Positions 1-7,761 of a DNA stretch of 12,726 bases are shown piece by piece. Position numbers and translations under genes: made by a program. Each line of letters starts with the position of its first letter. Position 1 is the first letter of the stretch. The notes beneath the pieces were generated by a model, which did not search any database, was not told the origin of the DNA, and saw nothing but the letters and a program-made list of their open reading frames with translations. The stretch spans positions 1 through 12,726 of the forward strand of contig JACMOJ010000357.1 of assembly GCA_014378085.1 (NCBI GenBank). The letters run 5' to 3'. The stretch comes from Burkholderiales bacterium. GTDB taxonomy: Bacteria; Pseudomonadota; Gammaproteobacteria; Burkholderiales; Usitatibacteraceae.

Positions 1-1650
1 CTCGGTCATGGTTGCGACAATGGCGCTAAAGCGCGCCTCACTCTCTCTTCGCGCCGCCTCGGCTTGCAGCCGCTCAGTGATGTCGATGCTGCTGGTGAGC
101 TGGCAGTCTGTGTCGTTGGCAACTACCCGCACGCAGGACACTAACACCGACAATACTCTGCCAGATGCTGTGCGGACGGTCATCGGGTAATCGAGCACGG
201 CTCGGTTTGCCGCCATCTCGGTGTTGATGTGTGTATAGGCGTCGGTTGGACTAAGGATTTGAAACGGCGACACAGTGTTGGTCAATGCGTGGGCGCGGGA
301 GGTGTCAAACATCCGCGCCCAACTTTCATTTACATCTAGTAACTCGAGCGTCGGATATCGCCGCAGCGAGGTAGCGACGGGTGAATGGCGAAACGTGCTG
401 GTAAAAAGCGCGCTAGCTTCTAGCCGGGCTTCCTCGCGGCGTTTGTTTTCATTAGCGAGTGTTTCAACATAACTTCCCAACAGGTTTATCTCGCGAATAC
501 GCGAGGCTTGCCATCGCACCGTACCTCCGCGCGCCAGCTGGCCGGCAAACCGAATCACTTGATCGACACGCAACATGGCCCGCCGTGACAACCACATGCC
601 GGCAAACACGGCGGCGACGATGGATATGAGTGTCGCGACGATGATGACGCCAATTGTCATCCTAGAAAAAGAATCAACCACCGATTGGCGTTCCGCGACG
701 ATGACAGACCAACCGGTGGTGCCGATAGCTTGGGACCTACCAACAAGGGCTTCGCCGCCAGCCGTAAATCGCCCGCTTAACGCCTTCGGCGACGCCGCAT
801 TCGGTTCACCAATAACGTTGGAAAGATCGAGTTTTGATGAAGGCAATGACGGGGATGAGGGTGAAGCCAGCGCCACGCCACCACCCGTCACAGTGATACC
901 AGCGGCATCAACGACCAAAACCCGGTAGTTTGCGGCTGCACTCGTCTTTGTAACGATGTTTTCAACCCCGTCGAGCGAGACCTCCGCCAATATCAGGAAT
1001 TCGCCCGCCGGTTGGATTCTCGCCATCGCGCGTTTCCCAGTTCGGGGCGATATGAAAGGGGTTGACCAGAGTGCTTGCCTTGCCTGAACTGCTGCTGAGA
1101 GCTGGGCGGCGACTGACGTCGGCAGATCGGCAAAGGCGCTCGGCACGCCTCGTGGCACCGGCATTGTGGATAGTGCTGGCGTACCCATCGGGTTAAGCAA
1201 CGCCATACGAACGATCTCCGGACGGCTTACCTTGGGCGCTTCAGGGGCGGTGGGTTGACTGTTTGGATTTCTAGGGCCGTTTACAGGGTTCGGACTTTTT
1301 GAATTTTTAAACGATTGCGGGACTTCTTGCACTTGTTGTTGTGCATCCTGCTTTGCATCCGCCGTGAGCGAGGCATCTAGAAATTGAAGGTATTCGTCGA
1401 TGGTCGTCGCGATTAACGTCGCCTGATCGGTCTGGCGGCGCTCTACACTTTTGGCGATGTTAGGGGCCGTAAAGCCGACATAGACGCCGGTGAAGATAGC
1501 GATTGGGATCGCCGCCACCGCGGCAAACAGCAGCGCAAATACCCAAGTAAGACGAATTTGGTCAGGCTTGATCAAAAAGTGAGCGCAGATTTGTAGTGAA
1601 CAGACATAGCTTAGCCGGAATCGGGCACTGCGGCTAGCGTGAGCCGACAT
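1..1650 (-). CDS. Membrane-bound Cache-PAS sensor protein (N-terminal part, runs off the window)
   Basis: Open frame of 550 codons from ATG at 1650 to the window edge with no stop; an in-frame TGA lies about 12 codons upstream, so the N-terminus is bounded. Seen: a short cytoplasmic N-terminus, a hydrophobic segment at about residues 34-60, an extracytoplasmic region at 61-330, and a second hydrophobic segment at about 331-354. A HAMP-like linker (355-410) and a PAS domain (about 410-530, ending with 'DITERLQAEA') follow, and a second PAS begins near 537 ('ESEARFSAIV'). The end of the extracytoplasmic part ('RVLVVDAAGITV' ... 'TTGWSVIVAE') resembles the membrane-proximal half of a double-Cache domain, which in this family binds small ligands. 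Residues 105-142 are a Gln/Pro/Asn-rich linker. The output domain (histidine kinase, GGDEF or GGDEF-EAL) is outside the window. Divergent from the kinase at 1807 across 156 bp, in which I find no convincing sigma-70 promoter. Confidence 0.9.
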   Translation of the reverse strand, partial: MSAHASRSARFRLSYVCSLQICAHFLIKPDQIRLTWVFALLFAAVAAIPIAIFTGVYVGFTAPNIAKSVERRQTDQATLIATTIDEYLQFLDASLTADAKQDAQQQVQEVPQSFKNSKSPNPVNGPRNPNSQPTAPEAPKVSRPEIVRMALLNPMGTPALSTMPVPRGVPSAFADLPTSVAAQLSAAVQARQALWSTPFISPRTGKRAMARIQPAGEFLILAEVSLDGVENIVTKTSAAANYRVLVVDAAGITVTGGGVALASPSSPSLPSSKLDLSNVIGEPNAASPKALSGRFTAGGEALVGRSQAIGTTGWSVIVAERQSVVDSFSRMTIGVIIVATLISIVAAVFAGMWLSRRAMLRVDQVIRFAGQLARGGTVRWQASRIREINLLGSYVETLANENKRREEARLEASALFTSTFRHSPVATSLRRYPTLELLDVNESWARMFDTSRAHALTNTVSPFQILSPTDAYTHINTEMAANRAVLDYPMTVRTASGRVLSVLVSCVRVVANDTDCQLTSSIDITERLQAEAARRESEARFSAIVATMTE

Positions 1651-1806
1651 GTTGCCGTCATGAGAGCGCGTTATGTTGGTATAGCCTCAGGATTTGCCAA
1701 GCAGTTATGCGGTGGGTTTGTCAGTGTGTCGAACAACAAGGTTGCAACTTTCCGAAAACTTGCCAGACGGCGCAAATAACCTGAATCGCTGGGCTAAACT
1801 CAACCA

Positions 1807-4041
1807 ATGTCCTCAAATTGCCCAGCTACGTCTGATACGACGAGTTTCCACTTCGCCGGCTTCGCCGACAGCGCGCAGCTGGTGGAGTGTATGCGCGCGG
1901 TAATCGATAACCTGCCGGGTCCAGTTTGGTTAAGAGACTTACAGGGCTGTTACCTGCTGGCTAACCGCCATGTGGAGACCTTGTACAAACTGACACAGAG
2001 CGAAATTACTGGCCACCGAGCCGCCGATATGATGAGTGCGGAAGAAGCAATGGTTTCGGACAAGATGGATCGTCGCGCACTCGATAGCCAATCGCCGATC
2101 GTTTTTTTTACATCGAAGGCGACTGATGCAGGGGTACGAACGTTCGAAGTCACCAAGACGGCGATCCGAAATGCGGAAGGCAATTTGATTGGCGTATTAG
2201 GTCATGCCAAAGACGTCACTGAATCGAAGGTCCTAGAGGAGGCGCTGGCGGCGGCGCAGCGCGAGCAGCAGCTTATATTTCAACACACCTCGGTTGGTAT
2301 CGTCTTTGTGCGTGACGACAAAGTGGCTCGGGTAAACGCCGCTTTTTGCCAGATTTTTGGGTTTTCCGAGGACGAGATGTCGACTGCAACGTTAAGCAGC
2401 ATTCCAACCTTTGATGTCGCGTGGCCGCAGTGGCATGCCGCGCGTATCGATAGGGTGGGGGAGGGGGAGGTGACATCGCCGAGCATTGCGACCGAGCAAA
2501 TCTTTGTTAAGCGCGACGGCAGCAGCGTGACGTGCAGCATCTATGCGCGCGCGCTGAACGACGACGATCAAACGCACGGCATGGTGTATGGGTTGATTGA
2601 CGTGACCGCGCAGCGGGTATCCGAAAGAAAACTGGCGGCAGCGGAAGGCTTGCTACACGCAATGATTGAGCACTTGCCAATGGTTGTCGCCGTGCGCGAC
2701 GCCGCAACTGGTCATTACGTTCACTTCAGTCGCTCCGCCGAAGCCATGGTGGGGCGCCAGCGCGACGATGTATTGGGGAAGACGCCATTTGAGGTCTACC
2801 TCCGGGCGGACGCGGAAGAAATTGATGTGGTCGATAAACTTGTTGTACAAACCGCGCAGCGCTTTTCAACGACAATCACGCTGGTGAATCAGCTCACCGG
2901 CAAAACCAGCTTTGTGCAACGCACCACCATTCCAATTGTTGATGACAAGTATAAAATTCGTTATGTCATGGAGCTCGGCGAAGATATTACCGAGCGAATT
3001 AATGCAGATCGTGCGCTGCGTGAATCTGAAGCGCGCCTTCGGCAGTTTGCGGTCAACGTCGATCAAGCGCTATTTAGCACGGACCCCGGGCGCACGTTCT
3101 GGCATTTTCAAAATAATGTAATCGAGGAAATTTTCGGCGTCTCTCGCCCGCAAATGGCGGCGCAGCCGGACCTACCAATGCTGGCCATTGTTGAGGAAGA
3201 TCGCGACAGTTTTGCCGAGGCGCAGCGCATGGAGGCCATGCTGCAACGGGTTGACGTTGGATTTCGCGTCGTCCACCCCACTCGCGGCGCGCGCTGGGTG
3301 CGGATGCGGACGGTGTCAAGCCGCGGCGAAGGCGGTGAGGTGAGGGTGTTTGGCACAATTGACGATGTCACGGAGGGTAAACAATCCGAACAGATACGTA
3401 TTGAACGGCTCATCGAACAACGCAATAAGCTGGTCAAAGAAGTACATCATCGGATTAAAAACAACCTGCAAGGTGTTGTAGGGCTGCTTCAACACACCGC
3501 CCGCGCTAAGCCCGCACTGACCGATGAGCTGAAGGAGGTCGCCGGACAAATCTCGGCGATTGCGCAAGTGCATGGGTTGCAAACCAGTGATCTTGCTGCC
3601 ATCAGTGTTGTCGAGCTGGTGAGGGCGGTGGTGCTGGCACTTTCACGCGCGATTGGCTATCAATTCAAGACCGAAATTGATCTCAGCCTGCGCGACTGGG
3701 CGCTTCGAGAGTCCGAAGGCGTGGCCTGCGCACTGGTGATCAACGAACTGGCGGCGAATGCCGCTTCCCACGGCAAAGGCGAGTGTGGTCTCAAGCTCTT
3801 CGCCATTGAGGACGACGTATTGGTCGTCGAGATCTGGAACTCCGGGCTGTTGCCGGATAATTTTGATAACGTCGGCGTGAAGAATGGTGCGTCGGGGCTT
3901 GGACTAGTCCGCGCATTGGTGCCACGACAGGGCGGCGCGCTCAGCGTGTGCAATGAGGCGGGCATCGTGCGTGCAACATTCAGACTTTCGCCGCCTGCGA
4001 TCTATCGGCTGGGGGACGTTGATTTGGGTTGGGAAACCTAA
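1807..4041 (+). CDS. Soluble sensor histidine kinase, four PAS domains + HisKA_2 + HATPase
   Basis: 744 residues with no signal peptide or membrane segment, so a cytoplasmic sensor. Four PAS units can be read at about 28-140, 152-275, 279-400 and 407-525; the first three are each closed by a 'D(V/I)T' signature. The dimerisation/phosphoacceptor region (about 538-612) has the HisKA_2 motif 'EVHHRIKNNLQ'; H548 is the likely phosphorylated histidine (H547 is adjacent). The ATPase domain shows an N box 'VINELAANAASHG' (N651 central), an N-S-G-x-L-P-type second box near 678-683, and a glycine box 'GASGLGL' (694-700). The usual Asp of the second box is Asn (N678), a variant I know from this kinase family, so I do not read it as inactivating. 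No cognate response regulator is adjacent; the REC protein at 7958 is the only receiver in the window. No strong SD precedes ATG 1807; a Met at residue 29 is an alternative start just before the first PAS domain. Confidence 0.95.
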   Translation: MSSNCPATSDTTSFHFAGFADSAQLVECMRAVIDNLPGPVWLRDLQGCYLLANRHVETLYKLTQSEITGHRAADMMSAEEAMVSDKMDRRALDSQSPIVFFTSKATDAGVRTFEVTKTAIRNAEGNLIGVLGHAKDVTESKVLEEALAAAQREQQLIFQHTSVGIVFVRDDKVARVNAAFCQIFGFSEDEMSTATLSSIPTFDVAWPQWHAARIDRVGEGEVTSPSIATEQIFVKRDGSSVTCSIYARALNDDDQTHGMVYGLIDVTAQRVSERKLAAAEGLLHAMIEHLPMVVAVRDAATGHYVHFSRSAEAMVGRQRDDVLGKTPFEVYLRADAEEIDVVDKLVVQTAQRFSTTITLVNQLTGKTSFVQRTTIPIVDDKYKIRYVMELGEDITERINADRALRESEARLRQFAVNVDQALFSTDPGRTFWHFQNNVIEEIFGVSRPQMAAQPDLPMLAIVEEDRDSFAEAQRMEAMLQRVDVGFRVVHPTRGARWVRMRTVSSRGEGGEVRVFGTIDDVTEGKQSEQIRIERLIEQRNKLVKEVHHRIKNNLQGVVGLLQHTARAKPALTDELKEVAGQISAIAQVHGLQTSDLAAISVVELVRAVVLALSRAIGYQFKTEIDLSLRDWALRESEGVACALVINELAANAASHGKGECGLKLFAIEDDVLVVEIWNSGLLPDNFDNVGVKNGASGLGLVRALVPRQGGALSVCNEAGIVRATFRLSPPAIYRLGDVDLGWET

Positions 4042-4073
4042 TGTCGCAAATGTCGGTGGCTAGGCTGCGACAT
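4041..4073. repeat. Perfect 8-bp inverted repeat at the end of the histidine kinase gene
   Basis: ATGTCGCA (4041-4048) and TGCGACAT (4066-4073) are exact reverse complements separated by 17 bases. The left arm starts on the last base of the kinase stop codon. The element sits in the 76-bp gap between convergent genes, where a shared terminator would be expected. No T-run follows on either strand, so a canonical intrinsic terminator is not supported; it could be an mRNA 3'-end stem or a protein-binding dyad. Confidence 0.45.
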
Positions 4074-4117
4074 AGGTAGTTCTGCGTAGTTCGGGTATTT
4101 TGGATTTCATCGGCACC

Positions 4118-5098
4118 TCAATCTAGCCCTCGGCATTCGTGTTCAGCTTTATCTTCGCCTTTACCTTCGCCTTCAACTTCAACTCTGCGTTCAGTTATCT
4201 CACCGCGCACTCGCTGCTCGACCCACGCTGATGTTTGATTGAGTAACTTGGCAATACCGTCAAAGTCATCATGTAACGCCGGGTCGGTCCATCCTTTCGC
4301 CGCGTGGCGCGCCAAATTTGCGGCAAGCAGCACATTTTTGACGGCGGGGTGGTCGGCGTCGTGGTGATTGCCGAGCCTGACAAGCAGGCTGGGCAGACGC
4401 CATTCCTGCAGTAATTCGATATTGAGGTCGTCCAAGGCAATGCCCAAGACGGTGCGTTGAATATCGTGACTTCGCATCGTCGGTGAAGTATCGCGAAACT
4501 TTTGCATGCGAATTGACAGGCTCGGCGCGAAGCACCAAGTCAACATTTCGGCGAGATCGTGTAGCAGGGCCGCTTCCTGAATCACGGCGACGTCGAGATC
4601 GTGTCGATACGCCGCCCAGTCGGTTGCGTAATTCGAAGCGTTGATGGCACGCCCAATTACCCGCAGCAGTTGCAATCTTGCCTCCGGATAATCATGTAGC
4701 CGCACCTCGAAGGACTCAAGGTCAATAAAATCACGAAAAAACGACGTGACGCCCATCATCACCACCGCCGCTTCGACCGTTTCAATCTCCCCAGCAAGGC
4801 CCGCTTGGCTACGTTTACGCATCGCCTTGCCGGCCCAAATCAGAGTTTGCAGCGTCATTAGCGGGTCGCGCCGAACTTCGGCCGCAATGTCGCGCGCCGA
4901 GACGCGTTCTTGGTCGGCACCCAGTGCCTTGATGGCCAACACCGTTCGACCCAAGACGGGTATCGGTTGACTACTGTAATGGCGAGTCCACGCGGCGAGA
5001 CTAGTGAGGGGTTGGGTGATCAGTTTCATAATGTTTTGTGCATACGCATGGGAATTTATCGGCTCCGCGCTCAATTTCTTGAATGTTGGCCGATGCAT
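4118..5098 (-). CDS. Stand-alone HDOD-domain signalling protein
   Basis: 326 residues from ATG 5098, all cytoplasmic. The HDOD domain (about 38-265) starts at the typical 'PIPVLGRTVLAI' segment, continues through 'VSARDIAAEVRRDPLMTLQ', keeps an HD pair (H180-D181 in 'ALLHDLAEML') and a His pair (H245-H246 in 'GNHHDADH'), and ends with the helix 'VLLAANLARHAA'. HDOD is a divergent HD-superfamily fold, usually regulatory and often non-catalytic. Keeping both HD and HH pairs is more than many members keep, but the first His ligand expected upstream of HD is not evident. Residues about 305-326 form a charged Glu/Gly/Lys tail of near-repeats. The start is uncertain: neither ATG 5098 nor the in-frame ATG at residue 24 (5029) has a clear SD. 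Convergent with the histidine kinase; divergent from the kinase-HDOD-GAF gene, which contains a second HDOD domain and is the most likely functional partner. Confidence 0.9.
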   Translation of the reverse strand: MHRPTFKKLSAEPINSHAYAQNIMKLITQPLTSLAAWTRHYSSQPIPVLGRTVLAIKALGADQERVSARDIAAEVRRDPLMTLQTLIWAGKAMRKRSQAGLAGEIETVEAAVVMMGVTSFFRDFIDLESFEVRLHDYPEARLQLLRVIGRAINASNYATDWAAYRHDLDVAVIQEAALLHDLAEMLTWCFAPSLSIRMQKFRDTSPTMRSHDIQRTVLGIALDDLNIELLQEWRLPSLLVRLGNHHDADHPAVKNVLLAANLARHAAKGWTDPALHDDFDGIAKLLNQTSAWVEQRVRGEITERRVEVEGEGKGEDKAEHECRGLD

Positions 5099-5101
5099 GC
5101 T

Positions 5102-5134
5102 GGGCCGCGCAGTCCACTTCGCTGCGCTGCGGCC
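5102..5134. repeat. REP-like imperfect GC-rich hairpin
   Basis: GGCC plus GCGCAG (5103-5112) can pair with CTGCGC (5122-5127) and GGCC (5131-5134), giving about 10 bp with a 3-base bulge and a 9-base loop; a NotI-type GCGGCCGC palindrome lies at 5129-5136. Read on the minus strand, the segment begins TGTCATTGCGGCCGC and continues AGCGCAGCGAAG, the style of dispersed intergenic repeats in many proteobacterial genomes. It lies immediately upstream of the ATG at 5098, or inside the 5' leader if the HDOD gene starts at 5029. The structure is seen; the repeat family is inferred. Confidence 0.35.
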
Positions 5135-5169
5135 GCAATGACATGTTGGGGAATATGGGCTTCGGTCAG

Positions 5170-5196
5170 GCGGTTTAAGCGTTAATTAGGAACCGC
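5170..5196. promoter_or_regulatory. Possible operator dyad in the divergent HDOD / kinase-HDOD-GAF intergenic region
   Basis: GCGGTT (5170-5175) and AACCGC (5191-5196) form a perfect inverted repeat around an AT-rich centre containing TTAATTA. It lies 71 bp from ATG 5098 and about 200 bp from GTG 5393, so it could serve either gene. Six-base arms can arise by chance, so this is only a candidate protein-binding site. Confidence 0.2.
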
Positions 5197-5270
5197 ATTT
5201 GAAGCACCCAAATAGAGCCTTGTCATCGCGCGGGAAGTCGACGGATCTGTTTTGACCACGTCAACACAAC

Positions 5271-5300
5271 AGGCCTTTCAAGCCTTTATTTAGGCCTTCA
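5271..5300. repeat. Cluster of AGGCCTT-like repeats upstream of the kinase-HDOD-GAF gene
   Basis: GCCTT occurs three times in 30 bases (5273, 5282, 5294) in related contexts (AGGCCTTTCA, AAGCCTTTAT, AGGCCTTCAT). The copies also pair internally, for example GCCT-N6-AGGC. Spacing of 9 and 12 bases is roughly one helical turn. The block lies about 95-120 bp upstream of GTG 5393 and abuts the weak sigma-28-like match at 5297-5323. It may be a regulator site; function unknown. Confidence 0.25.
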
Positions 5301-5323
5301 TTTTCCTGATTTACTGCCGAAAC
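5297..5323 (+). promoter_or_regulatory. Weak sigma-28-like promoter match upstream of the kinase-HDOD-GAF gene
   Basis: TTCATTTT, 11 bases, then GCCGAAAC. Against the enterobacterial FliA consensus TAAAGTTT-N11-GCCGATAA this matches 5 of 8 and 6 of 8 positions, but the important TAAAG core is missing. It is listed because a much better match with the same spacing precedes the REC-GGDEF-EAL gene. I found no convincing sigma-70 promoter between 5099 and 5392. Confidence 0.15.
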
Positions 5324-5378
5324 GACGGGGTACACGCATCATCCTGCCTAGGATTGTTGCCGATGTCTAAATTCATCT

Positions 5379-5395
5379 AAGGAACACGCCCCGTG
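5379..5395 (+). promoter_or_regulatory. Ribosome binding site that decides a GTG start
   Basis: AAGGA at 5379-5383 lies 9 bases before GTG 5393. There is no ATG in the proper frame near the kinase N-terminus, and translation from GTG places the kinase ATP-binding loop at residue 24, a normal distance from the N-terminus. An ATG at 5363 runs into a stop after five codons. Confidence 0.7.
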
Positions 5396-7750
5396 CCCCA
5401 AATTGACGCAAGCGCGCAGCTAAATAGTGATGCGGAACGGTTCGCCATCGAGCGTTTGCTTGGACGCGGCGCGCAGGGTACGGTGCATCTTGCGTTTGAT
5501 CGAAGACTTAAGCGCGATGTCGCAATCAAGCGCATTGCCAGACCAGCGACCGGCCACGGTTTGGCAGGCGAGGTTCACGCCGTCAGCCGACTACAGCACC
5601 CAAACATCGTATCTTTGCACGATGCATTTAGTGAGATCGGTACCGACGTTCTGATCTTCGAGTTTGTCGAAGGTGAGACACTATCCTCGTACATTCGCCG
5701 CATGAAGGGCAAAACCGGCATCCCAGAAAGCTTGCGATTGGTGACGGGGCTTTTGGAAGGGCTGCAATATGCGCATCAAAGTGGAATAGTCCACTGTGAT
5801 GTCAAGCCGGCAAACGTCATTCTCGATAAGCAGGGTATTCCGCGACTAACCGACTTTGGCATTGCCGCAGAAGTGGGCAGCAAAATCGATGGCGCACCTT
5901 GTACCGGCACACCAGCGTATCTCGCGCCCGAAATTGCGCGGGGTGGTGCGCCATCGCCGAGCAGTGATGTATTCGCCGCGGGCATCTTGCTCTACGAGTT
6001 ATTGACTGGTGCACCACCGATTAATGGCAACAGCGTGTTTGAAGTCATTCATCGGATGGCAACAGAGACGTTTGTTCCACCATCGCAGCGCAATGCCACA
6101 ATTGATAGCAGGCTCGAACAAATTGTGCTGCGGGCAGTCGCAAAGCACCCGGAGGACCGTTTCGGTAGCGCGAGACAGTTCGCCGACGCGTTGACCAACT
6201 ACGCCGGCGGTGACGCAGACAGCAAGGTCGACGCTGGTGGAGCGCACGATGGCGGGTCGACGACCATTGACTTCCTAATGCAGCGGATGCGGATCAAGGG
6301 GGATTTCCCGGCATTGGGTGAAGCCGTCTCGGCGATCAACCGTATTGCGGCCTCCGAGACAGGGTCGGTCAGCGCGCTGACCGCAGTAATCCTGAAGGAT
6401 GTGTCGCTGACCAACAAACTGCTTCGCATGGTCAATACCGTTAATTACAAACGGTTTGGCGGTTCCATCTTGACCGTTTCGCGCGCGGTAGCGGTGTTGG
6501 GGTTTGATGCAGTACGCAATTCCGCGCTTTCGTTAATCCTGTTTGAGCACCTAAAGAATAGCGAACAGCGGGGAGAACTGCGTCGCCTGATGGCGAAGAG
6601 CTATTTTGCGAGTGAAATTGCCCGTGATCTGTCAGGCGATCTGTATGGCTCGACCCCTGAAGAGGGCGCAATTGCAGCGATGTTTTTTGATCTGGGCAAG
6701 TTGCTTATTACCTTCTATCTCTTTGAGGAAGCTCAACAGATTGAACGCCGGGCTTTGCAAGCAAATTGCGGTGAGGAAAAGGCCGCACGTGAGGTCATGG
6801 GGGTTTCCTACAGCGCACTTGGTGTGGCGATTGCCAAGCGGTGGGGATTCCCCGACCAGTTGGTCGATGCGCTAGCGCGAAGCGAGACGGCGCAAGACGA
6901 CAGACGAGCTAAAAACGTACTAGGTTCGATTGCGGATTGCGCAAATGCGATAACCCAGTGTGGTAGTGCGGCGGAATTTGCGGCAGTGGCTCGTCGCTTC
7001 AAAGGCAGTCTTGGGCTTACAGCGGATCGCTTACAGACGATTCGCGAAGCCTGCATGACGCGTACCGCCGCAGACGCAAAGCAAATGGGTCTTAACCTCG
7101 GCGAATTAAGTTGCGCCATAGCCGAGGCGCGGATTGGCGCGAATGCTTCCAGCGCAGCGTTGGTTGCGCCAGCGGACGCGACGACACGACAAGGCTCGTT
7201 TGATTCACACGGCAGCCAAGATACCAGCCAACGCCACAGCATGCTGGTAGCCGGTATTAGCGACATATCGCAAACGCTGGCAGGAGATTTCGAGCTATTG
7301 CATGTAATGCGCATCATTGTCGAAACTCTTTACCGAGGTTCTTCGTTCCGACGTGTCCTGCTATTTACGAAAGACGCCGCAGGCGAGAAGCTGTCGTGTC
7401 GAATGGGATTCGGCCCAGGTTCGGCGGCGTTTGTCAGCGAAAAGTACGCGATCAGCCTCGCCGCAAGCCGGGATGTGTTCTATGGCTGCTTATCGCGCAA
7501 CGCAGACTTGATGATTAACGATACGGCGGCTGAGAAAATCGCGGCGGTCTTGCCACCGTGGTATCAATCCCGCTTTAACGCGCAGTCTGCACTCTTGCTG
7601 CCATTAACTGCTCAGAAAAAGACACTTGGGTTGCTTTACCTCGACACGGTAGACAGTCAAGTCAACGAGTTGCAGCAGACCGATATGGCGCTGCTGAGGA
7701 CGCTCCGTAGCCAAGCCGTGTTAGCCATGAAACAGTCGGGGATACGGTGA
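5393..7750 (+). CDS. Ser/Thr protein kinase - HDOD - GAF fusion protein
   Basis: 785 residues, cytoplasmic, no membrane segment. Residues 17-272 are a eukaryotic-like kinase: glycine loop 'GRGAQGTV' (24-31), ATP-anchoring K46 in 'VAIK', helix-C E60, catalytic loop 'VHCDVKPAN' (D136, K138, N141), 'DFG' at 154-156, 'APE' at 178-180 and D192 in 'SSDVFAAG'. All catalytic residues are present, but HRD is HCD (C135), making it a non-RD kinase. Residues about 295-500 are an HDOD domain ('DFPALGEAVSAI' through 'KRWGFPDQLVDAL'). Its HD motif is 'FFDLGKLL', with Phe432 replacing His, and the later HH pair is absent, so this domain is probably a non-catalytic binding module. Residues about 625-780 are a GAF domain ('LLPLTAQKKTLGLLYLD'), a likely small-molecule sensor. 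The gene diverges from the stand-alone HDOD gene and is followed 11 bp after its stop by a strong hairpin. Substrates are unknown. Confidence 0.95.
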   Translation: MPQIDASAQLNSDAERFAIERLLGRGAQGTVHLAFDRRLKRDVAIKRIARPATGHGLAGEVHAVSRLQHPNIVSLHDAFSEIGTDVLIFEFVEGETLSSYIRRMKGKTGIPESLRLVTGLLEGLQYAHQSGIVHCDVKPANVILDKQGIPRLTDFGIAAEVGSKIDGAPCTGTPAYLAPEIARGGAPSPSSDVFAAGILLYELLTGAPPINGNSVFEVIHRMATETFVPPSQRNATIDSRLEQIVLRAVAKHPEDRFGSARQFADALTNYAGGDADSKVDAGGAHDGGSTTIDFLMQRMRIKGDFPALGEAVSAINRIAASETGSVSALTAVILKDVSLTNKLLRMVNTVNYKRFGGSILTVSRAVAVLGFDAVRNSALSLILFEHLKNSEQRGELRRLMAKSYFASEIARDLSGDLYGSTPEEGAIAAMFFDLGKLLITFYLFEEAQQIERRALQANCGEEKAAREVMGVSYSALGVAIAKRWGFPDQLVDALARSETAQDDRRAKNVLGSIADCANAITQCGSAAEFAAVARRFKGSLGLTADRLQTIREACMTRTAADAKQMGLNLGELSCAIAEARIGANASSAALVAPADATTRQGSFDSHGSQDTSQRHSMLVAGISDISQTLAGDFELLHVMRIIVETLYRGSSFRRVLLFTKDAAGEKLSCRMGFGPGSAAFVSEKYAISLAASRDVFYGCLSRNADLMINDTAAEKIAAVLPPWYQSRFNAQSALLLPLTAQKKTLGLLYLDTVDSQVNELQQTDMALLRTLRSQAVLAMKQSGIR

Positions 7751-7761
7751 GTCCTCGCAAG

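Noticed and set aside
575..928. Plus-strand open frame of 117 codons
   Set aside because: It lies opposite the Cache-PAS sensor gene, whose minus-strand reading gives recognisable domains through the same bases; the plus-strand product has no recognisable motif.
1651..1806. Sigma-70 promoters in the divergent gap between the first two genes
   Set aside because: TTGGCA (minus strand, 1695-1700) has only a poor -10 at 17-18 bases, and the plus-strand TAAACT near the kinase start has no -35; matches are not better than chance.
3412..4020. HWE-type kinase assignment for the histidine kinase
   Set aside because: The H box reads HHRIKNNLQ and the WxE motif diagnostic of HWE kinases is not seen; HisKA_2 fits better.
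5099..5392. Sigma-70 promoters (TTGTCA at 5220, TTGACC at 5252; minus-strand TTGGGT with TAATTA)
   Set aside because: Each good -35 lacks an acceptable -10 at 16-18 bases, so none is reported as a promoter.
6808..7317. Minus-strand open frame of 169 codons
   Set aside because: Antisense to the HDOD-GAF linker of the kinase fusion; composition typical of a shadow frame.
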